A stretch of DNA of 64,000 nt, taken from NCBI RefSeq assembly GCF_006829085.1, contig NZ_BJTC01000001.1, positions 566,500 to 630,499 of the forward strand. The letters are read 5' to 3'. The position numbers and the translations under genes were made by a program. Position 1 is the stretch's first letter. Every line of letters starts with the position of its first letter. This document shows, piece after piece, positions 7,790 through 16,627 of the stretch. The notes under the pieces are model-generated. The model saw nothing but the letters and a program-made list of their open reading frames with translations. It made no database searches and was not told where the DNA came from. This stretch comes from Chryseobacterium sp. ON_d1 (GTDB lineage Bacteria; Bacteroidota; Bacteroidia; Flavobacteriales; Weeksellaceae).

Positions 7790-10700
7790 ATGAAGAAGCT
7801 CCAAGATATTCTTATCTCAACCAGGACAATGGCTGTATTGTTGCTGGTGTACGCATTTGCGATGGCTTATGCAACGTTCTTAGAAAACGACTACGGAACT
7901 CCTACAGCAAAAGCATTAATTTATGAGGCCAAATGGTTCGAACTGATCATGGTCCTGCTTATTCTTAACTTCATAGGAAATATCGGAAGATACAGACTTT
8001 GGAAAAAGGATAAATGGCCGGTTCTTGTTTTCCACCTTGCCTTTGTTTTTATTTTTATCGGGGGTGCTATCACAAGATACATCAGTTTCGAAGGAACCAT
8101 GCACATCAGAGAAGGCGAAACTTCCAACGAAATTGTAACGGATAAAAATTTCTTTAAAATTCAGATTGAAGAAAAAGGAGATGTTCTTAATTATCAGGAT
8201 GTTCCTTATCTGATGTCTCCACTTCACAAAGATTTCCAGGCGACCTATGACTTCCATGGAAAAGAAGTGAAAGTGTTCGCAAAAGAATACATTCAAAGAA
8301 AAAAAGACAGTCTTGTCGCTGAGCCAGACGGTACAGAGTATCTTCATTTGGTTTCTACCGGAAACACCGGAAGACAAAATATTTACATCAAACCGGGGGA
8401 GACAAAATCGATCAACGGAACTTTGGTGACCTTCAACAGGGCGATTGACGGAGCTGTAGAATTCAAAAATGAAGGAGGGAAATTGTTCATCAAAACACCT
8501 GTAGATGCAAGCTACATGACCATGGCTACCCAGGCAACAGGAACTACTGTAAAAAATGAATTCCAGCCGTTGGCATTAAGAAGTTTATATACCATCAATG
8601 AACTGAAGCTTGTCGTTCCTGAAGGTCTTAAAAAAGGAAGACTGATGGCTATTGAAGGTGACAGAAAGAAAGATGCCAATGTACCGGATATGCTTCAGGT
8701 TGAGCTTCAGGGTCCAAAAACAAAGCAGCTGGTAGATCTTTCTGTTGAAAAAGGAAACCCAAATGCCTACAAGCAGGTAACTATGGACGGTTTAAACATT
8801 ATGGTAGGTTTCGGGCCTAAAGTATACAACACACCTTTTGCATTAAAATTGGATGACTTCGTAATGGAAACGTATCCGGGAAGTTCGTCTCCAAGTGCTT
8901 ATGAAAGTCATGTGAAAATCATTGATGAAGGTAAAGAAACTCCTTATAAAATCTATATGAACCACGTTCTTAACCACAAAGGATACCGTTTTTTCCAGTC
9001 GAGCTTTGACCCGGACAGAATGGGAACTGTTCTTTCTGTGAACCACGATTATTGGGGAACTTTAATTTCTTATATCGGGTACGGACTTTTATTCTTAGGA
9101 ATGTTTGTGATCTTCTTCTGGAAAGGAACGCACTTCTGGAAATTAAATAAAATGCTGACTGATGTTAACAAAAAGAAAGCAGCAGGTATACTTTTACTGT
9201 TCTTAAGCTTAGGATTAAATGCTCAGAAAATCGAAACTCACGGAACAACAGATGGAAGCAGGGAACATATCCATGTAGAAGGTGACAACCATGCTCATGC
9301 TCCGTCTCCGTCTGCGCAGCCTCTTGATGGTGCTGCTCCAAAGCAGAACTCTCTGGCAACTCCAATGGGGAAAATGAGATCTATTTCTCCGGACGAAATT
9401 ATTGCAAGAAACAAAATCAGTAAAGAACATGCTGATAAATTCGGATATCTTTTAGTTCAGAACTTCGAAGGAAGAATTATTCCAATAAACACACAGGCTT
9501 TAGAGGTTTTAAGAAAACTTTACAAGCACGACAGTTTCAAAGGAACAGACGGAAAATCTCTGACTGCTAACCAATGGTTTCTTTCTATTAATACAGATAC
9601 GCCAAGCTGGACAATGGTTCCGATGATTAAAGTTGGGCCAAAAGGAGGTGATGAGCTGAAAAATAAAACAAAAGCTGATGAAGATGGTTACACTTCTTTA
9701 ATGAACCTTTTCCCGGCAGATGCTAACGGTAATTTGACTTATATTCTGGAACATGATTATAATACTGCATTCCGTAAAAAACCTGCTGAGCAAACAAACT
9801 ATGATAAAGAAGTCATTGCTGTAAACGAAAGAGTACAGATTTTCAATGAGTTCTTCAGCGGTCAGTTTATGAGAATTGTTCCTGTAAAGAACGATGCTAA
9901 CCACACATGGCATTCATGGCTGGATCAGAAATTTGAACCGGATATGGAGTCTCAACAGGTAATGGGTCCTTATTTTGCAGAAGCTCTTACAGCACAAAAA
10001 ACAGGAGATTGGAGCAAAGCAGATAAGGAATTGGCAAAGCTTTCAGACTACCAGCAGAAATGGGGGAAAGCAGTGGTTCCTACAAAATCTAAAGTTGATC
10101 TTGAGGTTTTTATGAATAAAGCAGATATCAATTTCAAATTATTGATTTTCTATACGCTTGTCGGAGGACTTCTTCTGATCTTAGGATTTGTTGAATTATT
10201 CAAGCCAAATAAAGTTTTAAACAAGGTAATTAAAGTAATTATTGCGATTGGTTTAATCGGATATCTGTGCCATTTCTTAGGACTTGTGGCAAGATGGTAT
10301 ATCTCAGGACACGCTCCATGGAGTAACGGGTATGAAGCGATTATCTTTATCTCTTGGGTAGGTATTACAGCAGGTTTGATCCTGTATCGAAATGCCAATG
10401 CTTTAATCCCGGCAGCGGGATTCATGGTAGCGGTTATCATGATGGGATTTGCGCACGGAGGTTCTGCTCTTGACCCACAGATCACACCGTTAGTTCCTGT
10501 ATTGAAGTCTTACTGGTTAATTGTTCACGTAGCCATTATTACCTCCAGTTACGGATTCTTTGCGCTTTCAATGATCATTGCCGTGCTTTCCCTTGTATTC
10601 TATATTATTTCCAATAAAGAGACGTATAAAATCCACCACGATACGACATTGAAAGAATTGGTAATTGTTTCTGAAATGTCACTAACGATAGGTTTGTTTG

Positions 10701-11059
10701 CATTAACAGTAGGAAACTTCTTAGGAGGGATCTGGGCCAATGAATCGTGGGGCAGATACTGGAGCTGGGACCCGAAAGAAACCTGGGCTTTCATTTCCAT
10801 TATGGTATATGCATTTGTACTGCACATGAGATTAGTGCCAGGATTAAGAAGCAGATGGGCATTCCATGTAGCAACGATGTTTGCATTCTGCTCAATGGTA
10901 ATGACATACTTTGGAGTAAATTACTACTTAAGCGGACTTCACTCCTACGCAGCGGGTGATCCTGTTCCTGTGCCTGCTTGGGTATACATAGGAATCTCAA
11001 CCATGATCATTTTATCAGCTGTTTCTTACTGGAAGTTTAAAACTTTAACGAAGAAATAA
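7790..11059 (+). CDS. Cytochrome c biogenesis protein, ResB-CcsA (CcsBA) fusion
   Basis: A 1089-residue System II cytochrome c synthase in one chain, which moves haem across the inner membrane and attaches it to CXXCH apocytochromes. The ResB/CcsB-like half has its first helix at about residues 12-28 (TMAVLLLVYAFAMAYATF), two more by about residue 100, a periplasmic domain to about 420 and a helix near 425-445. A second hydrophobic segment near 465-480, ending in NAQ, looks like a signal sequence and is followed by a His-rich stretch (about 483-506) and another periplasmic domain. The CcsA half occupies about 790-1085, with eight or so helices and the haem-handling motif WGRYWSWDPKETW near residue 985. 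Fused forms are common in Bacteroidota. A strong terminator follows, so it is monocistronic. Confidence 0.92.
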   Translation: MKKLQDILISTRTMAVLLLVYAFAMAYATFLENDYGTPTAKALIYEAKWFELIMVLLILNFIGNIGRYRLWKKDKWPVLVFHLAFVFIFIGGAITRYISFEGTMHIREGETSNEIVTDKNFFKIQIEEKGDVLNYQDVPYLMSPLHKDFQATYDFHGKEVKVFAKEYIQRKKDSLVAEPDGTEYLHLVSTGNTGRQNIYIKPGETKSINGTLVTFNRAIDGAVEFKNEGGKLFIKTPVDASYMTMATQATGTTVKNEFQPLALRSLYTINELKLVVPEGLKKGRLMAIEGDRKKDANVPDMLQVELQGPKTKQLVDLSVEKGNPNAYKQVTMDGLNIMVGFGPKVYNTPFALKLDDFVMETYPGSSSPSAYESHVKIIDEGKETPYKIYMNHVLNHKGYRFFQSSFDPDRMGTVLSVNHDYWGTLISYIGYGLLFLGMFVIFFWKGTHFWKLNKMLTDVNKKKAAGILLLFLSLGLNAQKIETHGTTDGSREHIHVEGDNHAHAPSPSAQPLDGAAPKQNSLATPMGKMRSISPDEIIARNKISKEHADKFGYLLVQNFEGRIIPINTQALEVLRKLYKHDSFKGTDGKSLTANQWFLSINTDTPSWTMVPMIKVGPKGGDELKNKTKADEDGYTSLMNLFPADANGNLTYILEHDYNTAFRKKPAEQTNYDKEVIAVNERVQIFNEFFSGQFMRIVPVKNDANHTWHSWLDQKFEPDMESQQVMGPYFAEALTAQKTGDWSKADKELAKLSDYQQKWGKAVVPTKSKVDLEVFMNKADINFKLLIFYTLVGGLLLILGFVELFKPNKVLNKVIKVIIAIGLIGYLCHFLGLVARWYISGHAPWSNGYEAIIFISWVGITAGLILYRNANALIPAAGFMVAVIMMGFAHGGSALDPQITPLVPVLKSYWLIVHVAIITSSYGFFALSMIIAVLSLVFYIISNKETYKIHHDTTLKELVIVSEMSLTIGLFALTVGNFLGGIWANESWGRYWSWDPKETWAFISIMVYAFVLHMRLVPGLRSRWAFHVATMFAFCSMVMTYFGVNYYLSGLHSYAAGDPVPVPAWVYIGISTMIILSAVSYWKFKTLTKK

Positions 11060-11079
11060 AATACTGAACCTATAAATTG

Positions 11080-11111
11080 AAATCCCGGAATTCACTTTCC
11101 GGGATTTTTTT
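11080..11111 (+). terminator. Intrinsic terminator after the ccsBA-like gene
   Basis: Stem AAATCCCGGAA (11080-11090) pairs with TTCCGGGATTT (11097-11107) over a 6-nt loop, followed by a T run. It starts 20 bases after the stop codon. Confidence 0.9.
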
Positions 11112-11148
11112 GTTCATAATGTTCCCGGCTTTAAGATGATTAGTTATA

Positions 11149-11429
11149 AACGCTAAGTTCGCAATAGCATGTATTGTGATGAAATATCGTTCGCAAAGAC
11201 GTTTCACTCAGCAAAAGAAGGAGGTGTTTTTAGTTAAGCTGGAAGTTTGTAAAATGTAAAGTGCTTGTGTTTTTTTTTAACGCTAATGTTCGCAATGATT
11301 TTATGATGATAGATATCGTTCGCAAAGGCGTTTCACTCAGCAAAGAAATAGTAGTCTTAGCTAAACGAAGTGGCTTTGCGAACAAAAATATAATGCACCC
11401 TAATAGATTAACCTCGCGAACTTTGCGTT
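11149..11429. repeat. Compound repeat element with two direct copies and inverted ends
   Basis: Two similar units of about 68 bases lie at 11149-11216 and 11279-11346. They share AACGCTAA, TTCGCAAT, ATATCGTTCGCAAAG and CGTTTCACTCAGCAAA. The outer ends also form an inverted repeat: AACGCTAAGTTCGCAA (11149-11164) against CGCGAACTTTGCGTT (11415-11429). A 94-codon open frame runs through it (11261-11545) but reads as non-coding. Confidence 0.6.
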
Positions 11430-11576
11430 ATCTAAAATACCCGAATCCTATTCCGCACCTCGCAACCCCGAACCCCGAACCTCGCCCCTCAAAAAAAAAT
11501 CAAAATTTATCATTCATAATTCAAAATTCATTACTATCTTTATGATATCAAAATAATATCAAAATAAAATTATATC

Positions 11577-12443
11577 ATGGAAAAAACATTAAAACCCATG
11601 TCGGGCTATCTTACACTGGTTATCTGCCTTGCCTTGTTTGCCGCGGCTGTCTATTTCTTTATTACCGGGGTAGATCAAAGTATAGCCTATGTTGTTATCT
11701 CAATGCTTTGCTTTCTTCTGTCATGCTTTTTCTTAAAAGGCTTAATGATTATTCAGCCTAACCATTCGAGGGTACTGAACTTCTTCGGGAAATATGTCGG
11801 AAGTGTAAAAGAGAACGGATTATTCTTTATTAATCCTTTGTATTCGTCACAGAAAATTTCCTTACGTTCGGAAAACTTACAGGGACAGACCCTGAAGGTA
11901 AATGATAAAATGGGTAACCCTATTGAAATTGCTGTGGTTATCGTATGGAAAGTAGGAGATACTTACAAAGCTGCTTTTGATGTAGAGCGCTATTCTGACT
12001 TTGTGAAAATGCAGAGTGAGGCAGCTGTTCGACATTTGGCGATGAGCTTTCCGTATGATAATTTAGAAGATGATCATGCTCCGATTACCTTGAGAGAAGG
12101 AGGTGATAAAATCAATTCTATTTTGGAGCAGGAGCTTACAGACCGCTTGTCTAAGGCTGGTATTGTGATCCAGGAAGCGAGAATATCACACCTGGCCTAT
12201 GCTTCAGAGATTGCAGGGGCAATGCTTCAGAGACAACAGGCTACTGCGATTGTTGCTGCAAGAACCAAAATTGTAGAAGGTGCGGTAGGAATGGTAGACC
12301 TTGCATTGAAAAAACTATCCGAAGAAAATATCGTTGATCTTGATGATGAAAGAAAAGCGGCAATGGTAAGCAATTTAATGGTGGTTCTTTGCGGTGAAAA
12401 AGCGGCAACTCCTATATTAAATGCTGGAACACTTTACAATTAA
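11577..12443 (+). CDS. SPFH/band-7 domain membrane protein
   Basis: A 288-residue member of the SPFH (stomatin/prohibitin/flotillin/HflK-C) superfamily. Two hydrophobic segments at about residues 10-30 and 36-57 anchor it at the inner membrane. The SPFH domain spans about 60-230, with characteristic IIQPNHSRVLNFFGKYVG and NPLYSSQKISLRSENLQG strands and the coiled AGAMLQRQQATAIVAARTKI helix. Members usually oligomerise into membrane scaffolds or cages that hold proteases or transporters. No protease or NfeD partner is next to it. Instead a small Arc/MetJ-type DNA-binding protein follows 80 bases downstream, which makes a two-gene unit. The 5' region at 11540-11573 holds two near-identical ATATCAAAATAA repeats. 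Biological role not known. Confidence 0.85.
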   Translation: MEKTLKPMSGYLTLVICLALFAAAVYFFITGVDQSIAYVVISMLCFLLSCFFLKGLMIIQPNHSRVLNFFGKYVGSVKENGLFFINPLYSSQKISLRSENLQGQTLKVNDKMGNPIEIAVVIVWKVGDTYKAAFDVERYSDFVKMQSEAAVRHLAMSFPYDNLEDDHAPITLREGGDKINSILEQELTDRLSKAGIVIQEARISHLAYASEIAGAMLQRQQATAIVAARTKIVEGAVGMVDLALKKLSEENIVDLDDERKAAMVSNLMVVLCGEKAATPILNAGTLYN

Positions 12444-12523
12444 GAAGTAAAATTTAACGGTTAAAATTAAGTGCAGAGATCTTCTACACTGATAGTCGGA
12501 AATAATGTTAGAGAATTTAGAAA

Positions 12524-12712
12524 ATGAAATCAGAAAAAGCTCAGAACTCTTCGGAAAACAAAGGCAAAAAATCCTTTGTCATAAGGATAGATGAGTCTAC
12601 ATATAAACTCCTGGAAAGGTGGGCCAATGATGAATTCAGAAGTGTGAACGGACAGATAGAATACCTGCTGCATCAAAGCCTTATCAATTCAGGGAGAAAG
12701 AAAAAAGAATAG
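12524..12712 (+). CDS. Small Arc-like ribbon-helix-helix DNA-binding protein
   Basis: Only 62 residues. After a charged polar tail (residues 1-16) the segment KSFVIRIDESTYKLLERWA is the beta-strand plus first helix of an Arc/MetJ/CopG fold, and VNGQIEYLLHQSLINSG is the second helix, with the RSVNGQIE turn where Arc-type repressors have their conserved N-cap. The protein ends in a basic RKKKE tail. Such proteins bind DNA as dimers of dimers. It follows the SPFH gene with an 80-base gap and no obvious terminator, so cotranscription is likely. Whether it represses this unit is inference. Confidence 0.8.
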   Translation: MKSEKAQNSSENKGKKSFVIRIDESTYKLLERWANDEFRSVNGQIEYLLHQSLINSGRKKKE

Positions 12713-12873
12713 TTTAAAAGGAAGAATCAGGAAAAAGAATAATCTTTTTGGGGAATATTTTACTGAAATCTATGATATCCTCTTTTTTTTAAATTACAGA
12801 AAACATAAAAAAGACCACTTTTTTTAGCTTTTCAATAAAGAAATAACAATTCACTTAACCTTATACCAAAAAG

Positions 12874-12903
12874 AAAGCAGAGAAAATTTCTCTGCTTTTT
12901 TAT
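12874..12903. terminator. Bidirectional terminator between the arc-like gene and the 49-aa membrane protein gene
   Basis: AAAGCAGAGAA (12874-12884) pairs with TTCTCTGCTTT (12888-12898) over a 3-nt loop. T runs follow the stem on both strands. It overlaps the stop codon of the minus-strand small gene at 12900-12902. Confidence 0.75.
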
Positions 12904-13049
12904 TTTATACAACTCTGAAGACTGTCTGCTCCAACGTAGAATATGACGAGCCAAATCAAGCCTTTAATGGTAAAGAAAGCTAATCCAGCCCATCCCACAC
13001 GCTTGAACCACTTTTTAAGCTTTGAGTTATTTTCTTGTGAATTTTCCAT
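12900..13049 (-). CDS. 49-residue single-pass membrane protein
   Basis: A small gene on the minus strand from the ATG at 13049 to a TAA at 12900-12902. The product starts MENSQENNSKLKKWFKRVG and continues into one hydrophobic helix (about residues 20-42; AGLAFFTIKGLIWLVIFYVG), then a short tail with a cysteine. A basic pre-helix segment (KLKKWFKR) and the positive-inside rule put the N-terminus in the cytoplasm. Support for it being real comes from a sensible membrane-protein composition, a good terminator at its end and no competing gene. I do not recognise a family with confidence. It lies between the Arc-like gene and the ALDH gene, both on the other strand. Confidence 0.7.
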   Translation of the reverse strand: MENSQENNSKLKKWFKRVGWAGLAFFTIKGLIWLVIFYVGADSLQSCIK

Positions 13050-13184
13050 TGGTGATTATCAAAATGATTACTCTACAAAGATAAGCATGTTTATAATTAG
13101 TCCAAATAAAAAGCATAATAAAAATTAAAGTTTTGAGGTTCACATAATATTTTTATCTTTAGAGAGAACGAAAAGTAAGATTTT

Positions 13185-14735
13185 ATGTCAAAAAAAGTAA
13201 AGGATTTCGGAATCGAAAAAACACTTAAAAACCTTGGTATTAAAGAAGAGAACAAAGGGACTTCAGTGGGCGGGAAATATTTCGCTTCAGGAAAGGTGAT
13301 AGAAAGCATTTCTCCTGTGGATGGAAAGCTGATCGCTAAAGTAAAAACTTCCGGAGAAAGTGATTATGACAAAGTAATTGAAACTGCTCAGAAAGCATTT
13401 CAGGAATTCAGGCTGATTCCGGCTCCCAAAAGAGGAGAAATCGTAAGACAGCTGGGCTTAAAATTAAGAAAATATAAAGAAGATCTTGGTAAACTTGTTT
13501 CTTATGAAATGGGTAAATCATTACAGGAAGGACTTGGAGAAGTTCAGGAAATGATTGATATCTGTGATTTTGCTGTAGGACTTTCAAGACAGCTTCAGGG
13601 ATATACGATGCACTCTGAAAGACCGGGCCACAGAATGTATGAGCAGTACCACCCGCTTGGAGTAGTAGGAATTATTACAGCATTCAACTTCCCGGTAGCC
13701 GTATGGTCATGGAATACAGCATTGGCATGGATCTGTGGTAATGTTACCATCTGGAAGCCATCTGAAAAAACACCGCTTTGTGCTGTTGCATGCCAGAATA
13801 TCATGATGGAAGTTTTGAAGGAAAATAACCTTCCTGAAGGAATTTCAAGCGTACTGGTATCAGACCACGAAATCGGACAGAAATTAGTAGATGATAAAAG
13901 AGTTGCCCTTGTTTCTTTCACAGGATCTACAAGAGTTGGAAGAATGGTTTCTTCTAAAGTAGCAGAAAGATTCGGAAAGTCTATTCTTGAATTAGGAGGA
14001 AACAATGCGATTATCATTACAAAAGAAGCAGATATCGACATGTCGATCATCGGAGCTGTTTTTGGAGCGGTAGGAACTGCAGGACAGAGATGTACTTCAA
14101 CAAGAAGACTGATTATCCATGAAAGTGTATATGACGAAGTAAAAACAAGACTGGCGAAAGCTTATGGTCAGCTGAAAATCGGAAATCCGTTGGACGAAAC
14201 CAACCATGTAGGTCCGCTGATCGATACTGATGCAGTGAATCAATATGAAGCAGCCATCAAGAAATGTAAAAAAGAAGGTGGAAAATTTGTTGTAGAAGGC
14301 GGAGTATTATCTGGAAAAGATTACGAATCCGGATGCTATGTGAAGCCTTGCGTTGCCGAAGTAAAGAATTCTTATGAGATTGTTCAGCACGAAACTTTTG
14401 CGCCTATCCTATATCTGATTAAGTACAAAACATTAGAAGAGGCTATCGCTATCCAGAATGATGTTCCCCAAGGATTATCTTCTGCGATTATGACTCAGAA
14501 TTTAAGAGAAGCGGAACTGTTCCTTTCTCATGCCGGTTCAGACTGTGGTATTGCCAACGTTAATATCGGAACATCAGGTGCTGAAATCGGAGGAGCCTTC
14601 GGTGGTGAGAAAGAAACCGGAGGAGGAAGAGAGTCTGGATCAGATGCCTGGAAGTACTATATGAGAAGACAAACCAATACTATAAATTACACTACGCAAC
14701 TTCCTCTTGCACAAGGAATTAAATTTGATTTATAA
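13185..14735 (+). CDS. amaB: L-aminoadipate-semialdehyde (piperideine-6-carboxylate) dehydrogenase, ALDH7 family
   Basis: A 516-residue NAD-dependent aldehyde dehydrogenase of the ALDH7/antiquitin type. It would oxidise 2-aminoadipate 6-semialdehyde, in equilibrium with piperideine-6-carboxylate, to 2-aminoadipate. Visible residues are the active Cys303 in GTAGQRCTSTRR, the general base Glu269 in LELGGNN, the oxyanion Asn in ITAFNFPVAVWSWN and the cofactor loop FTGSTRVG near residue 245. The EQYHPLGVVGIITAFNFP block and the C-terminal ETGGGRESGSDAWKYYMRR are typical of ALDH7. The next gene is a lysine 6-transaminase, which makes exactly this substrate, so the assignment is strong. Only a 13-bp inverted repeat and about 110 bases separate them. 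Confidence 0.9.
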   Translation: MSKKVKDFGIEKTLKNLGIKEENKGTSVGGKYFASGKVIESISPVDGKLIAKVKTSGESDYDKVIETAQKAFQEFRLIPAPKRGEIVRQLGLKLRKYKEDLGKLVSYEMGKSLQEGLGEVQEMIDICDFAVGLSRQLQGYTMHSERPGHRMYEQYHPLGVVGIITAFNFPVAVWSWNTALAWICGNVTIWKPSEKTPLCAVACQNIMMEVLKENNLPEGISSVLVSDHEIGQKLVDDKRVALVSFTGSTRVGRMVSSKVAERFGKSILELGGNNAIIITKEADIDMSIIGAVFGAVGTAGQRCTSTRRLIIHESVYDEVKTRLAKAYGQLKIGNPLDETNHVGPLIDTDAVNQYEAAIKKCKKEGGKFVVEGGVLSGKDYESGCYVKPCVAEVKNSYEIVQHETFAPILYLIKYKTLEEAIAIQNDVPQGLSSAIMTQNLREAELFLSHAGSDCGIANVNIGTSGAEIGGAFGGEKETGGGRESGSDAWKYYMRRQTNTINYTTQLPLAQGIKFDL

Positions 14736-14780
14736 AAGCATAGCTTTAAAGTAATTAAAAGACAAAAAAATTAATAACCT

Positions 14781-14821
14781 GAATGATTAAATGCTTTATT
14801 CTTTGGATCATTTAATCATTC
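14781..14821. promoter_or_regulatory. 13-bp inverted repeat between the two lysine-catabolism genes
   Basis: GAATGATTAAATG (14781-14793) and CATTTAATCATTC (14809-14821) form a perfect inverted repeat with a 15-nt loop. There is no T run after it, so it is not a standard terminator. It ends 27 bases before the transaminase ATG. It could be an operator, a processing site or a leader structure. Confidence 0.5.
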
Positions 14822-14848
14822 GCTTATTAAATCACACTACAATTTATT

Positions 14849-16174
14849 ATGGAACAAACATTGGATATAAAAGTAAATAAAGTTAAAGAAACAGTAGGAA
14901 GACATGTGCTGGCCGACGGCTTCGATTTTGTGATGGATATTGAAAAATCACACGGTTCATGGCTATACGATAAGCTTACAGACAGAGAATACCTGGATAT
15001 GTTTTCTATGTTCGCATCGGCGTCTATCGGATACAACCACCCTTATCTTGTAGAAAGATCAGAATGGCTGGGAAGAATGGCGGTGAACAAACCTACTTTG
15101 GCTGACGTTTATTCAGAAGAATACGCCCATTTCCTTGAAGTATTTGAAAGAGTAGTTATTCCTGAAGAGCTGCAGTATGCTTTCTTTATCGAAGGCGGAA
15201 CGCTGGGGGTTGAAAATGCAATGAAGGCATGTTTCGACTGGAAAACCCGCAAAAATTTTGCAAAAGGATTAGACACTGAAGCAGGAATCTGCATCCACTT
15301 CAAACAGGCTTTCCATGGAAGAAGCGGTTATACTTTAAGTTTAACAAACACTTCCGATCCCAGAAAATATCAATATTTCCCAATGTTCAACTGGCCGAGA
15401 ATTTTAAATCCAAAATTGAAATTCCCGATTACAGAAGACAACCTTGAGGAAACCATCAAAAACGAAAACCTTGCTTTGCTTCAGATTGAAGAGGCTATCC
15501 TGATGCACCCCGATAAAGTGGCTTGTATCATTATAGAACCTATTCAGGCTGAAGGCGGTGACAATCATTTCAGAGACGAATTCTTATTGGGATTAAGAAG
15601 AATCTGTGATGACAACGAAATCTTACTTATTTTTGATGAAGTTCAGACAGGTATCGCTATTACCGGAAAAATGTGGGCATTCCAGCATTTTACAGCAAAA
15701 CCGGACATTATTTCTTTCGGGAAAAAAGCGCAGGTTTGTGGGGTACTGGCCAATAAAGAAAAGTTTGATCAGGTTCCGAACAATGTTTTCAGAGAAAGTT
15801 CAAGAATCAACTCTACATTCGGAGGGAATTTTATTGATATGCTCCGTTTTCAGCTGGTAATGGAAGTGATCGAAAAAGAAAACCTTGTGGAGAATGCAAG
15901 AATAGTTGGAGACTTTTTATTGGAAAGTTTAAAAGCTCTTGCTGAAAAGTATCCTGAGAAAATTTCAAATGCAAGAGGAAGAGGACTGATGTGTGCGATC
16001 GATCTTCCAACTGCAGAACAGAGAAACCACCTGATGAACGAGCTTTTCAATGATGGATTGATCATTCTTCCATGCGGGGACCAGTCTCTTCGTTTCAGAC
16101 CTCATTTGAATGTTTCCCAAGAGGAAATTCAATTGGCTTTAACCAAAATTGAAAATAATATTAATAAAATTTAA
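14849..16174 (+). CDS. lat: L-lysine 6-transaminase (lysine epsilon-aminotransferase)
   Basis: A 441-residue class III PLP aminotransferase that moves the epsilon-amino group of L-lysine to 2-oxoglutarate, giving 2-aminoadipate semialdehyde and glutamate. The PLP lysine is in SFGKKAQVCG (Lys292 or Lys293), the pyridine-N aspartate is Asp263 in IFDEVQTG, and the phosphate-binding region is EGGTLGVENA. KKAQVCG and the FKQAFHGRSGYTLSLTNT block are much closer to lysine 6-transaminases than to ornithine or GABA aminotransferases. The gene follows the ALDH7 dehydrogenase on the same strand, which completes lysine to 2-aminoadipate. In some actinomycetes the same step feeds beta-lactam synthesis, but nothing here suggests that; catabolism is the simpler reading. 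Confidence 0.92.
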   Translation: MEQTLDIKVNKVKETVGRHVLADGFDFVMDIEKSHGSWLYDKLTDREYLDMFSMFASASIGYNHPYLVERSEWLGRMAVNKPTLADVYSEEYAHFLEVFERVVIPEELQYAFFIEGGTLGVENAMKACFDWKTRKNFAKGLDTEAGICIHFKQAFHGRSGYTLSLTNTSDPRKYQYFPMFNWPRILNPKLKFPITEDNLEETIKNENLALLQIEEAILMHPDKVACIIIEPIQAEGGDNHFRDEFLLGLRRICDDNEILLIFDEVQTGIAITGKMWAFQHFTAKPDIISFGKKAQVCGVLANKEKFDQVPNNVFRESSRINSTFGGNFIDMLRFQLVMEVIEKENLVENARIVGDFLLESLKALAEKYPEKISNARGRGLMCAIDLPTAEQRNHLMNELFNDGLIILPCGDQSLRFRPHLNVSQEEIQLALTKIENNINKI

Positions 16175-16235
16175 AACAGGGGATTTGTAATTTTAAAAAA
16201 AACGTCGTATATTTAGATACTCAAACAATTAGAAT

Positions 16236-16466
16236 ATGGAAAGAAGTACGAGAGTATCAGTTTATGAAAGTGATAACCCTTCAGAAATTCAGTTGGTTAA
16301 GTCTAAATTGGATGACGCGCAGATTACAAACACCGTTGAAAATAACTATCTTACATTTACCACAACGCCAACAGCAACTTCGCTGAAGGTAATGGTAGAT
16401 CTGGAAGAAGAAAAAAGAGCATTTGAAATTATTGATGCTTACCTTCAACAAAGTGAAAATCAATAA
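16236..16466 (+). CDS. DUF2007 small protein
   Basis: A 76-residue protein with the pattern of DUF2007 (putative signal-transducing) proteins: a first beta strand RVSVYESDNPSEIQLVKSKL in which the helix tracks along the sequence, a central strand, then VMVDLEEEKRAFEIIDAYLQ. The fold resembles small ACT/PII-like domains. It follows the lysine transaminase after 61 bases and precedes a strong terminator, so it may be the last gene of that unit. Its function is not known. Confidence 0.75.
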   Translation: MERSTRVSVYESDNPSEIQLVKSKLDDAQITNTVENNYLTFTTTPTATSLKVMVDLEEEKRAFEIIDAYLQQSENQ

Positions 16467-16498
16467 ACAATTTCATAATTTTAAATTTTACTACTTCG

Positions 16499-16534
16499 AA
16501 CCGAAAATTAATTTTAATTAGTTTTCGGTTTTTT
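16499..16534 (+). terminator. Intrinsic terminator after the DUF2007 gene
   Basis: AACCGAAAA (16499-16507) pairs with TTTTCGGTT (16522-16530), helped by TAA/TTA inside, followed by further T. It closes the amaB-lat-DUF2007 group. Confidence 0.85.
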
Positions 16535-16627
16535 AATTCAATAAAACCTTAAAAGATAAACATTTCAAAGATTGAAGGATAGTTCTTCTGAGTTTAAATC
16601 ATTCAATCTTTTAATCAAATTTACAGT

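Noticed and set aside
11261..11545. 94-codon open frame
   Set aside because: It runs through the compound repeat element, has no leader or family resemblance and its composition differs from real neighbours.
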